Made by a program: the position numbers and the translations under genes. Positions 46,982 through 58,721 of a stretch of DNA of 64,000 bases are shown in pieces (position 1 is the first letter of the stretch; the number at the start of each line of letters is the position of its first letter). Source of the stretch: Gongronella butleri (lineage: Eukaryota > Mucoromycota > Mucoromycetes > Mucorales > Cunninghamellaceae); contig JAIWZP010000026.1 of NCBI GenBank assembly GCA_025201375.1, positions 1 to 64,000 of the forward strand, given 5' to 3'. The notes beneath the pieces were generated by a model. The model was given only the letters and a program-made list of their open reading frames with translations, made no database searches and had not been told where the DNA came from.

Positions 46982-47942
46982 GTGGCAAATCCCAACCTCC
47001 TTTTGTACATCACCCCCCTCCCCGCTCACCTCGCGTTTCATGCGACCCGCGGCCCTTTCTTTCCCTTTTTTCCATTTGCATCGTTTTTTTTTTTTCTTCC
47101 TCTTTCTTTCTTTCTCTTTTTCTTTATCTACGCTTTATCTTTTTTTGTGGGCAGTGTAGCCTTTGTAGTCTCATACCCAATGCTTGTTTTTTTTTGCCCG
47201 CCCACCTACCCGCCCGCTCCCCCGCCCCTTTTGTCACATAAAATACGTACGTATCTTTTCACATGTCATTTGCCAATGCACAAACACCTCGCTATCAGGT
47301 GATGGACGCTTCGGAAACCGGAGCATCACCCCCTTTCTACCTCCTTTTTTTGCGAACCGGTGGGACAGGGCCTTTGTGAGAGAGACATGCGCTTGGAAAC
47401 ACGCTTTAACGGCTCAATGATGCAAATGGAGCAACTTGGCGTATCACACACTCAAATCTTGGGGTCTGCGTATAATATCCACTTTTTGCAGGGCGTGTCT
47501 TCCTGACTCTTGATCATTTCGTCCGAAGGAAATGCATTTTACATGAATTATTTAGGGCCAAATCAAACCCGTGAAGACTAACTAGCCCAGAGCACAGCGT
47601 GATGTCCCAAAACTACAAGCGCTTTAACCGCGTTTGGTCGCTAATTCATTTGAGATGACTCGCGTGTCGATACGTTGGGCTGTTGTCGCGTGCGCCACCA
47701 AAAATGAACCATACCGATCTCTGTCAATCTTGGACCAGTGACCGCTTCTTATGGACGCGTGATTCATGGTGTCTATGCGCGTCTAAAAGCGAGCAATGCG
47801 TAAAAACGCGTGGTATTTTGTCAATTTACCTCACCAATGGACTCAAACACGTAGATTAAAATACTAATTTTTTATTGATTTGCACAGAAATATCATTAGG
47901 TTTACGCTAGATTGTCATCGATTTAATTAAAAAAAGAGGAGA
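46982..47942. other. Intergenic, no gene seen
   Basis: T/C-rich 3' flank of the synthase gene, then about 500 bp of unclassified sequence. The next gene is read from the other strand and ends at 47943. Confidence 0.55.
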
Positions 47943-50166
47943 TTATTTTTTCTTTTTTCCAGCAGCTTTCTTGCTGCTGGGGACGGTGTCGCCAAAGGCG
48001 AGGGGCTCGGCATTGTCGTCGGTGGCCGGGACGCTACCGTTCAAGATATCCTGGGTGGTGACCTGGATCTTGTCATCGGCTGTGGCCGAGGGCGTGAGCA
48101 CGCCTTGGTCTGCGGCCGGTGCGGCGGCTTCATCGTCGCGCGCCTGGAGTCCGGCGGCATCGGGAGCCGACGAGGTGGACGGCATATCCGAGGGCAACAC
48201 GGACGCGGTGCCGAGGGGTGCGGCGGCCGACGCGTCGGGCACGTACTGGTCGGCGGCGGCGTGGTCGTCAGCCGGCTGGTTGTCCAACGTGGCGGGCTCA
48301 TTGGTCAACAAGCGTTGCTCGTCGTGTTGCAGGCCAGGCAGCGCGGGCGGCACGTTCTCGAGATCCAGCACCTCGTGGCCCGTGTTGCGGCCGGTCATGC
48401 TCGTGGTCTCCTGATACCAGCTGGCAAGATCATTGGCGTCGTTGGCCTGGAACAAGAACTTCTTCTCCATGTTTATCTTGTTGCGCTTGCCACCGGTCGT
48501 CACAAGGAAACTAAAGTCCTCGGCTTGCTCGTCCGTCGACGACACTGTGGATGCGGGCAGGAACAACGACAACTCGGGGTTCAATGGCTGCGTCTCAAAG
48601 TGCTTGGCCGATTTGTAGCCGTGCATATATCCACCTGGAGCGCGACAAAAAAAAAATGCGAAGCGTGAGACGCGTGTCCATGACCAATTGGGAACAAGTT
48701 TTTTTTTTTTTCTTTTTTTCTTTTTTTTTCTTTTTTTTTCTTTTTTTTTGCGTTCTTACACGGCGTGAGGACATACAGTCCCTCTGTCCATCCGCCCATC
48801 ATCTTTTTGCGGTTGAGGAAGTTGACCTTGATAGGCATGCACATGGGGCTGCCTTGGTTGCGGTAGGAGATGTCGTCGTCGGTCTTGAAAGCGGCCTTTT
48901 CATTGACGAGCTGGAAGAGATTGCGGCGCACGAATTCGTTCCAGTCGGCATTGGGCTCAATGGCCTCAATGGCCTCGGAAACCTTGCCGACGAGCTCCTT
49001 TTCGTCGACGTTGTGCTCGACGCAGTAGTTTTCCCAATTCTTGGTGATCACTTGCAGGCTGCCCATGAGGCGCTGCTCCACCGTGGCAACCTCGCGCTGC
49101 AGTTGGCGTACATTCTCCTGGAGTGTGTTCTCGTCCTTGAACAAGCTCTTGTGCGCTTGGATCGTCGCTAAAAGAAAAAAAAAAGACGCGTCAATCGCGC
49201 TGCTTTTCGTTTTTTGTTTTTGCCAATTTTTTTTTTACCGAGATTCAGCAATGTAGGATCATCCTGAGGGGTCAATTCGTCGGGCGAGTGCAAGACGGAG
49301 CGCACAGAGTTGTCGAGTTTTTGCGTGACGCGGTCGGCATGCACGCGGCTGTCGTACAGGACGGAACTGCGCAGATTGGGGTCCTTTTTGACGGAATGGA
49401 CGAATTCCTTGAGATCTTCCTTGAGATTGCGCAAGCTGGGGATGATGGAACCCTTTAAAAAGTTCACATAGTCGTGATGCACCATGCTGCGCTCCACCGT
49501 GTAGTCGCGGTACGCGGTCCAAACATCCTGCACGCCGCCATATTGCAAAAATTGGTGATTGGAGCTTGGAAAAGGCACCGTCAGTGGCGTGCTGGCGTCC
49601 GAATAGCCCGACGACGACGAGCGCTCGACCGCCGCAATGTTTTTGAACATTTTGAGCTGCGAAGAAAAAAAAAAAGACGCGTGTCAGAATGGGCCAAATC
49701 CGGAATTGCTCCGAAACACGGACTCCGATGTTGTCAAACCCCTCAAAATTTCACTTACCAGGTCCTTGAGCGCCTTTTGCCACACGGACAGACGGTCCGT
49801 GAGGAGATCAATAGGCTCAATTCCGCCGGTCTGGGCGTACATTTGCTTTTGAGCCTTGGTGGAGCGCATGATACTCAGCGAGGGCAGTGCCTTGGAATGA
49901 GCGGCAAAGACCGGCGGCGCTTCCTCGACGCCATATTGGCGCTGTTGTCGCTCGCGGCGGCCGCCACCTTGTTGTCCGGGCACCATAAGCGCATTATTGC
50001 CGCCATCCTGGGTGTCGGCAGGCAGTGGCTTGCTGTAGTCATTCAGCTTGGGGATGTGCACACCTTTTGGCAAATGCGGCAGCGTCTTTGTCTGTTGAAA
50101 TTGGTCGGTCGATGCGGGCGGCGGGGCCACAGTGCCCTTTTTCGAACGAGATAAAGTCAGCGACAT
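47943..50166 (-). CDS. Slm1-like BAR-PH domain protein
   Basis: Four exons (50166-49759, 49656-49239, 49167-48760, 48634-47943) give 641 residues. A disordered Pro/Gln-rich N-terminus (1-110) is followed by a long helical BAR-like region (about 115-340: LTDRLSVWQKALKDL ... VWTAYRDYTVERSMV ... NVRQLQREVATVEQRL), a PH domain (about 345-480: KVNFLNRKKMMGGWTEGLYVLT, HGYKSAKHF, FLFQANDANDLASWYQ) and an acidic/Ala-rich tail ending in a Lys run. This order matches yeast Slm1/Slm2, plasma-membrane PI(4,5)P2 binders that deliver TORC2 to its kinase Ypk1, and the related Rgc1/Ask10. Which subfamily is not certain. The tail is longer than in yeast Slm proteins. Confidence 0.8.
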
Positions 50167-50907
50167 GATAGATCTCAAGGCTAAAAATAGAGGCAATAAA
50201 CAGACGATGAAAAAAAAAACGATGTAGAAAGAAGAAAAAAAATAATGCATAGACGACGAGCGTTTTTTTTTTTTTTTTTTTTTTTACTCTTTTACTTTTT
50301 TAATGACCCCATGTAATGAACATGGGGGCATTGCCAATGGGTTGAATGAGGTTACAACAAAACCATTGGGCATGCATCTCAAGAGGCGTCTCGTTGGTTA
50401 ACTTCCACCATATGGAGGCGACATGATGGGTTTCACATTAAAAAGTGCAACCCAAGCTGCGCGCCACGCGATCAATTGAGGGGGAAAAGCATGTGGTTTG
50501 AAACGCCGCTCACCCGATTCTGCATGAATTTGCCAAATTGGTCGATTTCGCAATAAAATGATCAAAAGCTTTGCCAAAAGCTTGGATCCAGCATGTTGCC
50601 GCCACGATCGCTAACTCAAAAAGTCTCGGCATATTGCGAGCCTCCGTGTGTCAAGCCAGTTTCTGTGGTCAGATAACAAATAAACATGATACTCTCCAGA
50701 AAAAAAAAAAAAAAAAAAAAAAGAGGCACGATGCGGCCCCCCGCACGGGCGCCAAACGCCCCCTCATCATTTAATTCCTCCCTCATCCAAATGAATTTAC
50801 GGCCGAGACATGCACCGTGGCCTATATAAAGGTGCTCCATTGCGCTCTTGTTTCTCCTTTTTTTTTCTTTTTTTCACAACCATTCTTATTTTCACAATTT
50901 TGTAACG
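50167..50907. promoter_or_regulatory. Divergent upstream region; TATA box at 50823-50829
   Basis: TATATAA lies about 80 bp before the SDR start codon, followed by a CT-rich stretch, a classical fungal promoter layout. The part near 50167-50300 belongs to the Slm1-like gene and has a T-run at 50263-50285. Several CCAAT/ATTGG words lie between. No gene seen. Confidence 0.55.
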
Positions 50908-51929
50908 ATGACTCGCGGCTTTGATGAAGACCTTCCCAATGACGTGTATGAATTCAACGAGGTGCGCAAGAAGATGAAGTATGAGAACAAGTCCGGGATT
51001 GCATCGATCCTCAAGCCTGCACCGGTGACGCAGCATCTTCCTTCGTTTGATCCCGCGACTGGCAAGCCGTGTTTCAAGGCATACAAGGGCTCTGGCAAGC
51101 TGCAAGGCAAATATGCGCTGATCACGGGCGCCGACAGTGGCATTGGCCGCTCGGTGGCCATGCTTTACGCGCTGGAGGGCGTTGCCGGCATCACGATCGT
51201 GTACCGCGACGAATCCGAGGATGCCGACGCTATGTACACCAAGAACACCATCGAGGCACAGACAAAGTGCCAGATCCACCTGATTGCGCGCGATGTGGGC
51301 TATGAAAAGAATTGCCAGGAAATCCTCGACGCTCATCTTGACAAATTTGGCCGAATTGACATCCTGGTCAACAATGCTGCCGAGCAGCACAAGGTCTTGC
51401 GTGTCGAGGACCTCGATTGCTCCACGGTCGAGCGCACCTTCCGCACCAATGGTAAGCAAAATCTTAAAAAAAAAGATGAAAAAATGGGCCATTGACCACT
51501 TTTTTTCTTTTTTTTTTTTTCCCAGTGTTTGGGCCGATCTTCATGACCAAGCTGGTGTGTAACCATCTCAAAGCGGGTGGCGTGATCATCAACACGGCGT
51601 CGATTGCGGCATACCGTGGGATGGACGTGCTCGTGGATTATTCGGCGACAAAGGGTGCCGTGGTCTCGTTTACGCGTGCCTTGTCGCAGCAGCTTGCCGA
51701 CCGTCGCATCCGCGTCAATGCGGTGGCGCCCGGCCCCGTGTGGACCCCTTTGATCCCCAACACGTTCAGTGAGGAGGAAATTCACAAGTTTGGCTCGTTC
51801 CCTCCTTTCAAACGCCCTGCGCAGCCGTGCGAGATAGCCGCGTCCTTTGTGTTCCTCGCCAGCGACGACGCGTCCTTTATCACTGGCCAGGTCGTCCATC
51901 CTAATGGTGGCACTGTCATCAATGCCTAG
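50908..51929 (+). CDS. Short-chain dehydrogenase/reductase, YghA type
   Basis: Exons 50908-51451 and 51526-51929 give 315 residues. An N-terminal extension of about 65 residues ending in YKGSGKLQGK precedes TGADSGIG (cofactor loop), VNNAAEQ, INTASIAAYRG (catalytic Ser) and YSATKGA (catalytic Tyr and Lys), then VAPGPVWTPLIP and TGQVVHPNGG. The extension and the VYRDE/SEDAD segment after strand 2 are those of the bacterial YghA/GspA-like SDR group, also found in fungi. The substrate is unknown; aldehyde or general-stress reductases are the closest known roles. Codon use is like its neighbours, so any transfer is old. Confidence 0.92.
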
Positions 51930-53251
51930 GTTTTTGCCTTTTTCTCCCTCCCTTTCCTTTTTTTTTTTCCTTGTTTTATGCTCTAGTCCCTTTTTTTTTT
52001 TTCTCTTCAATTGCATTGCACATAAAGGACAAACATCAATAAATTTGCTCGAATTGACAGGCGAAAATCATTGCCGTGCCCCCCCCCATGTGGATAAAAG
52101 CAGGATAGCAGCAAGGGCCCTTGCCCAATGCAGGATGGTGACACCAGGTTGTACGAGCACTCATTTTTTTTGGCGTGGGTTGCCAGCCTCCAATCTTGAT
52201 GGACAAAAGGGGGGCTCGCACAAACAAGCCCTTTCCACATGGTTGCCTTTGGCGATGAGAATTTGACAAAAACAGGCTGGAAAGCGTGCGTCGCAAGCTT
52301 TCATCCGGCTACGACGCGCGCGCTTTAAAAAAAAAAAAAAAAAAAAAAAAAAGGGAGGCGGCGTGAACGAAACAGGCTTTTCCGTTTTTCTTCCCCTTCT
52401 TTTCTTCTTTTTTTTTATTTTCTCCAACTCTGTTCTTGTCCTTCGTTTTTTTTCTCTTGTTTTGACCTGTTTCTCCTTATCGTCCTTGCTTTAAGCCTGC
52501 TCATTCCTTACCCCCCTTTGCATCCTATTCCCCCCTCCCTTTTGCCCTTTAACTTTGTACGCTTGCCCTCTTTTTTTATTCTGTTGCCCTTCATTGTATA
52601 CCATTCCACCACTTTTTTGCCCTCTTTTCACTCTTTAGATATCTATTTTTTGTATTATATGTGTATGTGTGAACAATGACGACCCACGACGTACACCGAC
52701 TTGAAGAAAATATGTTTGGCTCATTTGCCAAATCGCCCACTTGTTTGTGTTTTGAATCCTCTGTTTTGGACGGACTGCTTGGACACCCATCTATTTTCTT
52801 TTTCTATTTTTCCACCCTTGTTCCCGCCCCGCCCCTCCTCCTTTTCTCTTCCACCATCGTCTTATCATGAAGAACAGAAAGCTAATTATATAAAGGGTTC
52901 CTTTAGGCTGGTTTGTCTTTTTTTTTAATGAAAGGATGGCCCATTGGGCAATCAAAAAGACCTTGATTTTGTTTCTATTCTTTGCCAAGTGTGGGATGTG
53001 ACGTTGCACACAGAAATAGGTTGAATGATTTTTTCCTTTCACGTCTTTTTTTTTTTTTGTTGCTCGCTAGTAAAAAAGGGCCCAGCCAGGCTCGGATTCT
53101 ATTTATAATTGCCCAATGAACTTTGTTTTCAAAGTTTCTCTGGCCTGCCTTTGCAACCCCTTTTTTTCACTCCTTTTCTTCCTTGATCTTTTTTTTTTGT
53201 CTCTCTTTTCTTTTCTTTTCCACTTTTTCATATATTCCCCCTCTTTCTATC
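51930..53251. other. Intergenic, no gene seen
   Basis: CT-rich 3' flank, an A run at 52327-52351, then T/C-rich sequence up to the next start. The ATG at 52677 opens a 64-codon frame without recognisable features. Confidence 0.5.
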
Positions 53252-54173
53252 ATGTTACTGAAAAAAGGCTTTTGTGCGCTCGCTCTGTTCTCGACACTGG
53301 CATTAGGCTGTGAGCCCGAATGCCGACGAGGCGTCGCAAAGGCATTTGCCGACGTGTATGCCCCCGTCGTCAAGGACACTGTCACACAGCTGCGCGAGGA
53401 GCTTCGCTCCAACCTGTTTGCCAACACGCCGCTGCCCGAGCAAATTGCCAATGTCGTCCCCGAGAGCGACCTCAAGGAGCAAGTCCTGGCCGTCGTCTCT
53501 AGCACCCTCGACGAGTTCTCCAACCGCGCAACCGACAAACCCTTGGCTCAAGGCATCTTTTCGGTCATGTTCGCCGAGGACAAGCCCTTCAAGGGCGACT
53601 GCAATCATCCTCGACGCCTCACCCGCAATATGCCTCCTGCTGGTGAATCATGGACCTTGGAAGAGTGTAAGTGGTTGAATTTGTACCCTGCAAATCGAGC
53701 TCATTCCCCGTTTTTTTTTTTTTCTTTGTTTTTAGGCGAAAAGATGGATTACATCTGTGGCAACCCTCCTTCCATTTGCTATCACTTAAAAATGGTAAGT
53801 GCTGAAGCGGAAAAAAATGAAGGATGGGGTCATTGACTTGTAATTTTTTTAGGTCAAGGAGCGTGTCATTGGACGCATCAAGACGCAATTGACCGACCAT
53901 GCGACGTTTGACGATGGATTGCTTGTGCACAGCCTTGTGTCTGCCATCAAGCGCTCGGTGCACACCGTGCTGACACACTATGGTGCGGGTTCGATGGCCG
54001 ATAATATGCACGTCATGGACTATGCCAACAAACTCGTCAGCAACGGCATCCGCGTCCTCGATGGCTGGATCAACACCGACGTCAAGCAGCTTTGCGACGG
54101 CAACACCGCCCAGAGCTCCCATTGTGTTGGCTGGGATGCGGAAATCAAGAAGGAAATCTTGAAGTGGCCTTGA
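53252..54173 (+). CDS. Secreted cysteine-containing protein, unknown function
   Basis: Exons 53252-53666, 53736-53794 and 53853-54173 give 264 residues. A signal peptide (MLLKKGFCALALFSTLALG) is followed by a mature chain starting CEPECRRGVAKAFADVY. The chain is mainly alpha-helical with evenly spaced Cys (CEPEC, GDC, EEC, YIC, SIC, QLC, SHC), compatible with four disulfides. No transmembrane helix or GPI-like tail is evident. It seems familiar from uncharacterised secreted proteins of zygomycete-type fungi, but I cannot name the family or a function; an effector or wall protein are mere possibilities. Confidence 0.85.
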
Positions 54174-55041
54174 ACGCACTCGTCTCCTTGTCTCTTTTTT
54201 TCAATTTAATCCACCTCCTCCTCTCCCCTACCCCTTTGCATAGATTCAAGATTCCATGTTCATGAAGATAAAAAAGCTCGAGTCTCATTCACCGCCCATG
54301 TACAAACCTATTTTTGTCCTCGTTTTCTTGTTTTTGTCCATGGACCGCGTGATCTTGCCAGCCCACTGCCGTGTTCCCCGGTAAAGAAAGGGAAAGGGCT
54401 TTTTTTATCTTTATCGAGGCGCACTTCCCACGTGCAGGCCGTGGCGCTGCATCCAAGCTGCTGCAAATCCAAGCAGTAAGGCGCAATTGGAGGTTTTATT
54501 TGTTTTTTTTTCTCTTTTGGTATCTTTGCGTGATGCAAACGGCCTACTCTGCTATGAATAGCCTCGTCCCTTTTCTTTCTGCGGCGGATGAACGTGTCCG
54601 CGTGATAATGGGCGAAAGACAGGCGGAAAAACGCGATCGTTTCATACTTTGCCCGCCATTTCTTTTTTTTTAAACACACCACACTGCGCCCGCAGGTGGC
54701 CCGTGAGAGCCAAAAAGGTTGAGCCACCGCCGTGATCAATCGAAAGAACGCTATTGACATCCCAATGGCAGCTATTTTGCCCCAAATAAGTCTATTTTGC
54801 AAAATAACAAAAAAAAAAAAAGCAATGACGCGTGATAGACACGATTGACGGGCATTTCACCAATGCAGCAAAGTGTTGGGTGTCAAGACGAGGCTGGCCA
54901 GGTCCCTATTGCCAAATCAGAAAAGAGAAGGGAGGGGGCAACCCAGCCATCCAACCAAAAAAAAGGCCCGCCTCTTTTGTTTTGGGCCCTGTCTTTCTTG
55001 TTTCTCTTTTTTTTCTCTTCTTTCCCCTTCCTTCTCCTTGA
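54174..55041. other. Intergenic, no gene seen
   Basis: T/C-rich 3' flank and the upstream region of the carrier gene. Frames on both strands lack start/splice support. Confidence 0.5.
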
Positions 55042-56243
55042 ATGAGCAACAGCAGTGAAGTTGAAGCCTTTGAACGGCACCAGTACCAGCAACGCAACCT
55101 GAAACAGGCGCTGTTTGCAGGTGCTATGGCGGGCACTGCTGTTGACACCGCCCTGTTCCCTCTCGGTATGGCCCTACTCGCTCATTTTTTCCCCTTAAAT
55201 ATAAAGGAAAAACTCGCCACTTATGCACTTCCTTTTGCCTAGACACGATCAAGACGCGCTTGCAGTCGCAGGCTGGCTTTATTGCCTCGGGTGGTCTGCG
55301 CGGCGTGTACTCTGGCTTGCTTGCCGCCGTTATCGGCAGCGCACCAAGCGGTAAGGCACAATTCATGGGCGGGTTGCAAATAGAGTTTGACAGCATTGCC
55401 ATGCCATGACATCGCATCTGACATGTTTTTTTTTTTTATTTCAGCCTCCTTGTTCTTTGTCACGTACGAGGCGACCAAGCACGTCCTTGGCGCGTCCATT
55501 GATCCCACGTTTGCGCCATTCATCCACATGGCAGCCGCGTCTTGTGGCGAGGTGGTAAGTAAACTCGTGTTTTTAAGAGGTTTTGAGATCAAACATGCTG
55601 ACTTTTTTTTTTTTTTTTTTTTTTTTTGTGGATTAGACGGCATGCTCTGTGCGTGTGCCCACCGAAGTGGTGAAGCAGCGATTGCAGACCAAGCAATACA
55701 CGTCCGTGTCGTCGGCAGTGAGCAGCGTTGTGCGTACGGAGGGCATTCTCGGCCTGTATCGCGGGTTTTTGTCCACGGTCGCGCGCGAGATCCCTTTCAC
55801 GTGCATCCAATTCCCGCTGTACGAGTACTTTAAAAAGATGTACGCGTCCATGTACGGCACCGCGCCCGAGCCGTACCAGGCAGCAATGTGCGGCTCGCTG
55901 GCGGGCGGCATTGCCGCGGCCATCACCACCCCGCTCGACGTTTGCAAGACACGCATCATGCTCTCACACAAGGTAAAAAAATAATGTCACGTGATGCACG
56001 TGGCGCGTATGCTCACATCGGCTCTTTTTTTTTCATAAAAAGAACCAAACGACCAAGCCTTACAATGGGATCATGGCGACAATGAAGCGCATTGCGGCCG
56101 AGGAAGGCCCGCGCGCACTCCTTTCCGGCATGGGTCCGCGCATCATGTGGATCTCCATTGGCGGCAGCATCTTCTTGGGCGTGTACGAAAAGGCGCTAAA
56201 GACGTCCGGCCAGCTGCGCCTCTTTGAAGACGCGCGACACTAA
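55042..56243 (+). CDS. Mitochondrial S-adenosylmethionine carrier (SLC25A26/Pet8)
   Basis: Five exons (55042-55165, 55243-55350, 55445-55554, 55637-55972, 56043-56243) give 292 residues. Three mitochondrial-carrier repeats are visible, with signature loops PLDTIKTR (split by intron 1), VPTEVVKQR and PLDVCKTR. GAMAGTAVDTALFPLD, SGLLAAVIGSAPSASLFFVTYE and AASCGEVTACSVRVPTEVVKQR are typical of the SAM carrier branch, which brings S-adenosylmethionine into the matrix for methylations and lipoate/biotin synthesis. The short N-terminus without presequence is normal for carriers. It converges on the next gene, 190 bp between stops. Confidence 0.93.
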
Positions 56244-56433
56244 AGACAACCATCCATCTCCCATCTCCATTGATCTTTTTTTTCCCTCTTGTTCATTCGT
56301 TTTGTTTACATAGACACGTACATCCATCCCCCCTTCTCTTTCATGCTTGCTATACACTCTTTGTACTATAATTTCTGCACTCAATATCCAATTTGTACGT
56401 CTTTTTTTAAAAAAAAAAATAGTAGAAGCATTT

Positions 56434-56993
56434 TTATTTCTCATGGGTATCGTCGGCAAGCAACTCGTTGACCTCTTCGAGCACGGCGCATGTCGTCGCG
56501 CTCTGTGCCATGTGGACAACGTCCTAAAAAAAAAAAAAAAAAAAAAAAAGAAAAAAAGCGAGTTAGGCGCCAATTGCGCTGCGCGGGCACGCGACTTGCT
56601 GGTGATTACTTTGAGGAAATTTTCGGGCCCATCGTCGTAGGAGGTCAAGAATTCGTATGTCTGGGATAGGTGCGTGTAGAGCGCGTCGCTAATATGATTG
56701 TTGCTGATCAGCGTCTGGTACAGGACGTGCTGCGCGTCGATCAAGTTTTCGGCAGAGGGCAGCGGCACGTCCGGGTGCGTGGCCTGCAATTGCTGCTTGG
56801 CCGCCATCCGCACGCGCTCGATAGCTTCATCGCTCAACGCCAGCAGCTCGCCTTCGACAATCATACACCATGCCGTGCACGTGTCGATAAACTGCGGCTG
56901 CCAGGACGAGATCCGAGGACTCGCCGCCTCATGCAACACACACGCAATTCTCGTAACCGCGGACACTAGGCTGTTGGGCGCTTCTTCATTCAT
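56434..56993 (-). CDS. Conserved-looking 157-aa protein, unknown function
   Basis: Exons 56993-56610 and 56523-56434 join in phase 0 into 157 residues, MNEEAPNSLV to ADDTHEK. The protein looks all-helical and acidic, with no signal peptide or membrane segment. The central SAENLIDAQHVLYQTL and QTYEFLTSYDDGPENFL have the regular hydrophobic spacing of a folded helical domain. I do not recognise the family. The intron (56524-56609) contains a 24-base A run on the plus strand. The frame is preserved across the splice and ends in an acidic tail, which supports a real gene. Confidence 0.65.
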
Positions 56994-58095
56994 AATATCA
57001 TAGGCGCCAACAGGTGGGAGTGAACATGCAAAAAAAAAAAAAAAAAAAGAGAGAGAACGAAAAAGGAACGAGAAAACCTGCCAGACACAGATCTCGCGTC
57101 CCTTTGATTCCCCGCCCTCCGTCCCGTAAAAAAAAAAAAAAAAAAAAAAAAAAGCGTGCTGCGGCTCATAAAAACCAATGGTCGGCTGTGCCGATGTCGA
57201 GACATTCAGGAGTCTGTCGTTTAATACAAATACAATACGAGTCTTTATTCTTAAACACTACAGTACAAGCCGTGGTTGGATCGCCTCCAAAACGTTCTCA
57301 TTTGGCCATTTCTTCGCGTCTTTTTCAACATGACGTTGAAAACCAGAGGTCCGTTGAGTCGTCGTGCAGATGACTCCAAAACATCGACATTTTCACAATT
57401 TGCACTATCATATGGCTTGCTCAAATTCTTCTTTGATCGCCATGAAATTTGCATTGTTCGAATCAGACTGGCTCGGACGTCAGTTGCAGAATGTTCGTTT
57501 GCGCGATGCGAGGATGCGTGGCCTTTGTACGCTTGTGAAAGCCGTTCAAACATTACGTACAAAAATTTTCAAATTCGATGTTCTGGACAACGGATTGGAC
57601 AACACATGGCGCTTTGTAACATGTCGAAGGCACCTCTTGCATCTCTATCAAATGAGACCAGTTTCATGGATGGATGGCTAAAACTCGCAGAGAAAATTCA
57701 CTTTTTCATCAAATTTTTTGATCGCGATTTTCTCGACAACGGTCTAATCGATCACCGATTTTATTGCAATTTTACTGACAAACAGGGGGGCAAAGCACCT
57801 AATATGATAGGGTGACTTGCAGCGCGCTAGTTTGGGTTTTGACTTTTTGCATCGGTCATTTCACCAGCCTGCAGCCCACTCATCATCAGCGGTCAGCGCA
57901 CAAAAATGTGCGAAATAAAAAAATAAAAAAATACGCACGAAAAAAATTCCATGCAATTTACGCACCTTACAGTAATTTGGAAGTGTCAAACCTTAAATTT
58001 TGCAAAAAAATTCTTGCTCAATGTAGGCAATTTTCTCAGTCGATCGCCGTTCATGCGTCACTCTTTGGGCATTTTTCTCAAGCTGCGGCGACGTG
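56994..58095. other. Intergenic, A-run rich, no gene supported
   Basis: A runs at 57031-57048 and 57127-57153. A 179-codon plus frame at 57276-57815 shows no domain and uses a weak start, and an equally long antisense frame overlaps it. Confidence 0.5.
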
Positions 58096-58416
58096 CCATT
58101 TTGTCTGCCAATAGCAAATTGTCGGAATTGCCGCTTTGGGATGCATTGATCACTCGGAGTTCGAAATTCCCCAAATTTGGCATTTTCTGAGATTGAAAAG
58201 TGTGACCCCTGAGTGACCCCTGAATTTTTCAAAAGTGGTCGTAGCGCTTTGAGGTTTTAAGCTTTTTTGTTGCAAATTTTGCGTTGATTCCGATGCCGCT
58301 GTTTTTGAGCAGGGTCGACCATGCAGATGAACAGATGTATGTAAAATTGTACAAATCTGAGGTTTTTGGCGCTTTTGAGCGCAAAAAAAATCGGACGGGG
58401 CTGTCTTGAGCACTGG
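58096..58416 (+). repeat. Dispersed repeat, copy 2
   Basis: Second copy of the repeat at 2452-2787, same orientation, diverged by substitutions and small indels. The flanks are unrelated outside the shared block, which supports two separate insertions. Confidence 0.85.
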
Positions 58417-58721
58417 GCTAGAGTTTACGCCGTGGCGCGTTTTTCATTTGCGGGCGAGCAGACTGTAAAAAAATTTCTGGAGGCACAGCAAGCTGGCAGA
58501 GTCCGGAAAACACGCTTTTTTTCGCTTTCCAAACGCAAACGAGTGCTTTTTAATGCAGTGTGCTGTTTCGTTATACGTAGCGTTGACGCCTCGAAACAAA
58601 ACAATACAGTATGATGCAGTACTGTAAAATAATGGATCATCATCATCATGCCATGCTGGAAGTCATTGATATTCGATATCATATGATACAGTAAGCGACG
58701 TGATTCATCTTTATTTTTTTA
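58417..58721. other. Short intergenic with TACAGTA/TACTGTA inverted motifs
   Basis: Contains tacagtatgatgcagtactgta at about 58607-58628 and tatcatatgatacagta at 58677-58693, close relatives of the 27063 palindrome. No gene. Confidence 0.5.

Noticed and set aside
57276..57815. 179-codon plus frame
   Set aside because: It has no domain, no signal and no intron framework, and is overlapped by a comparable antisense frame; compatible with chance.
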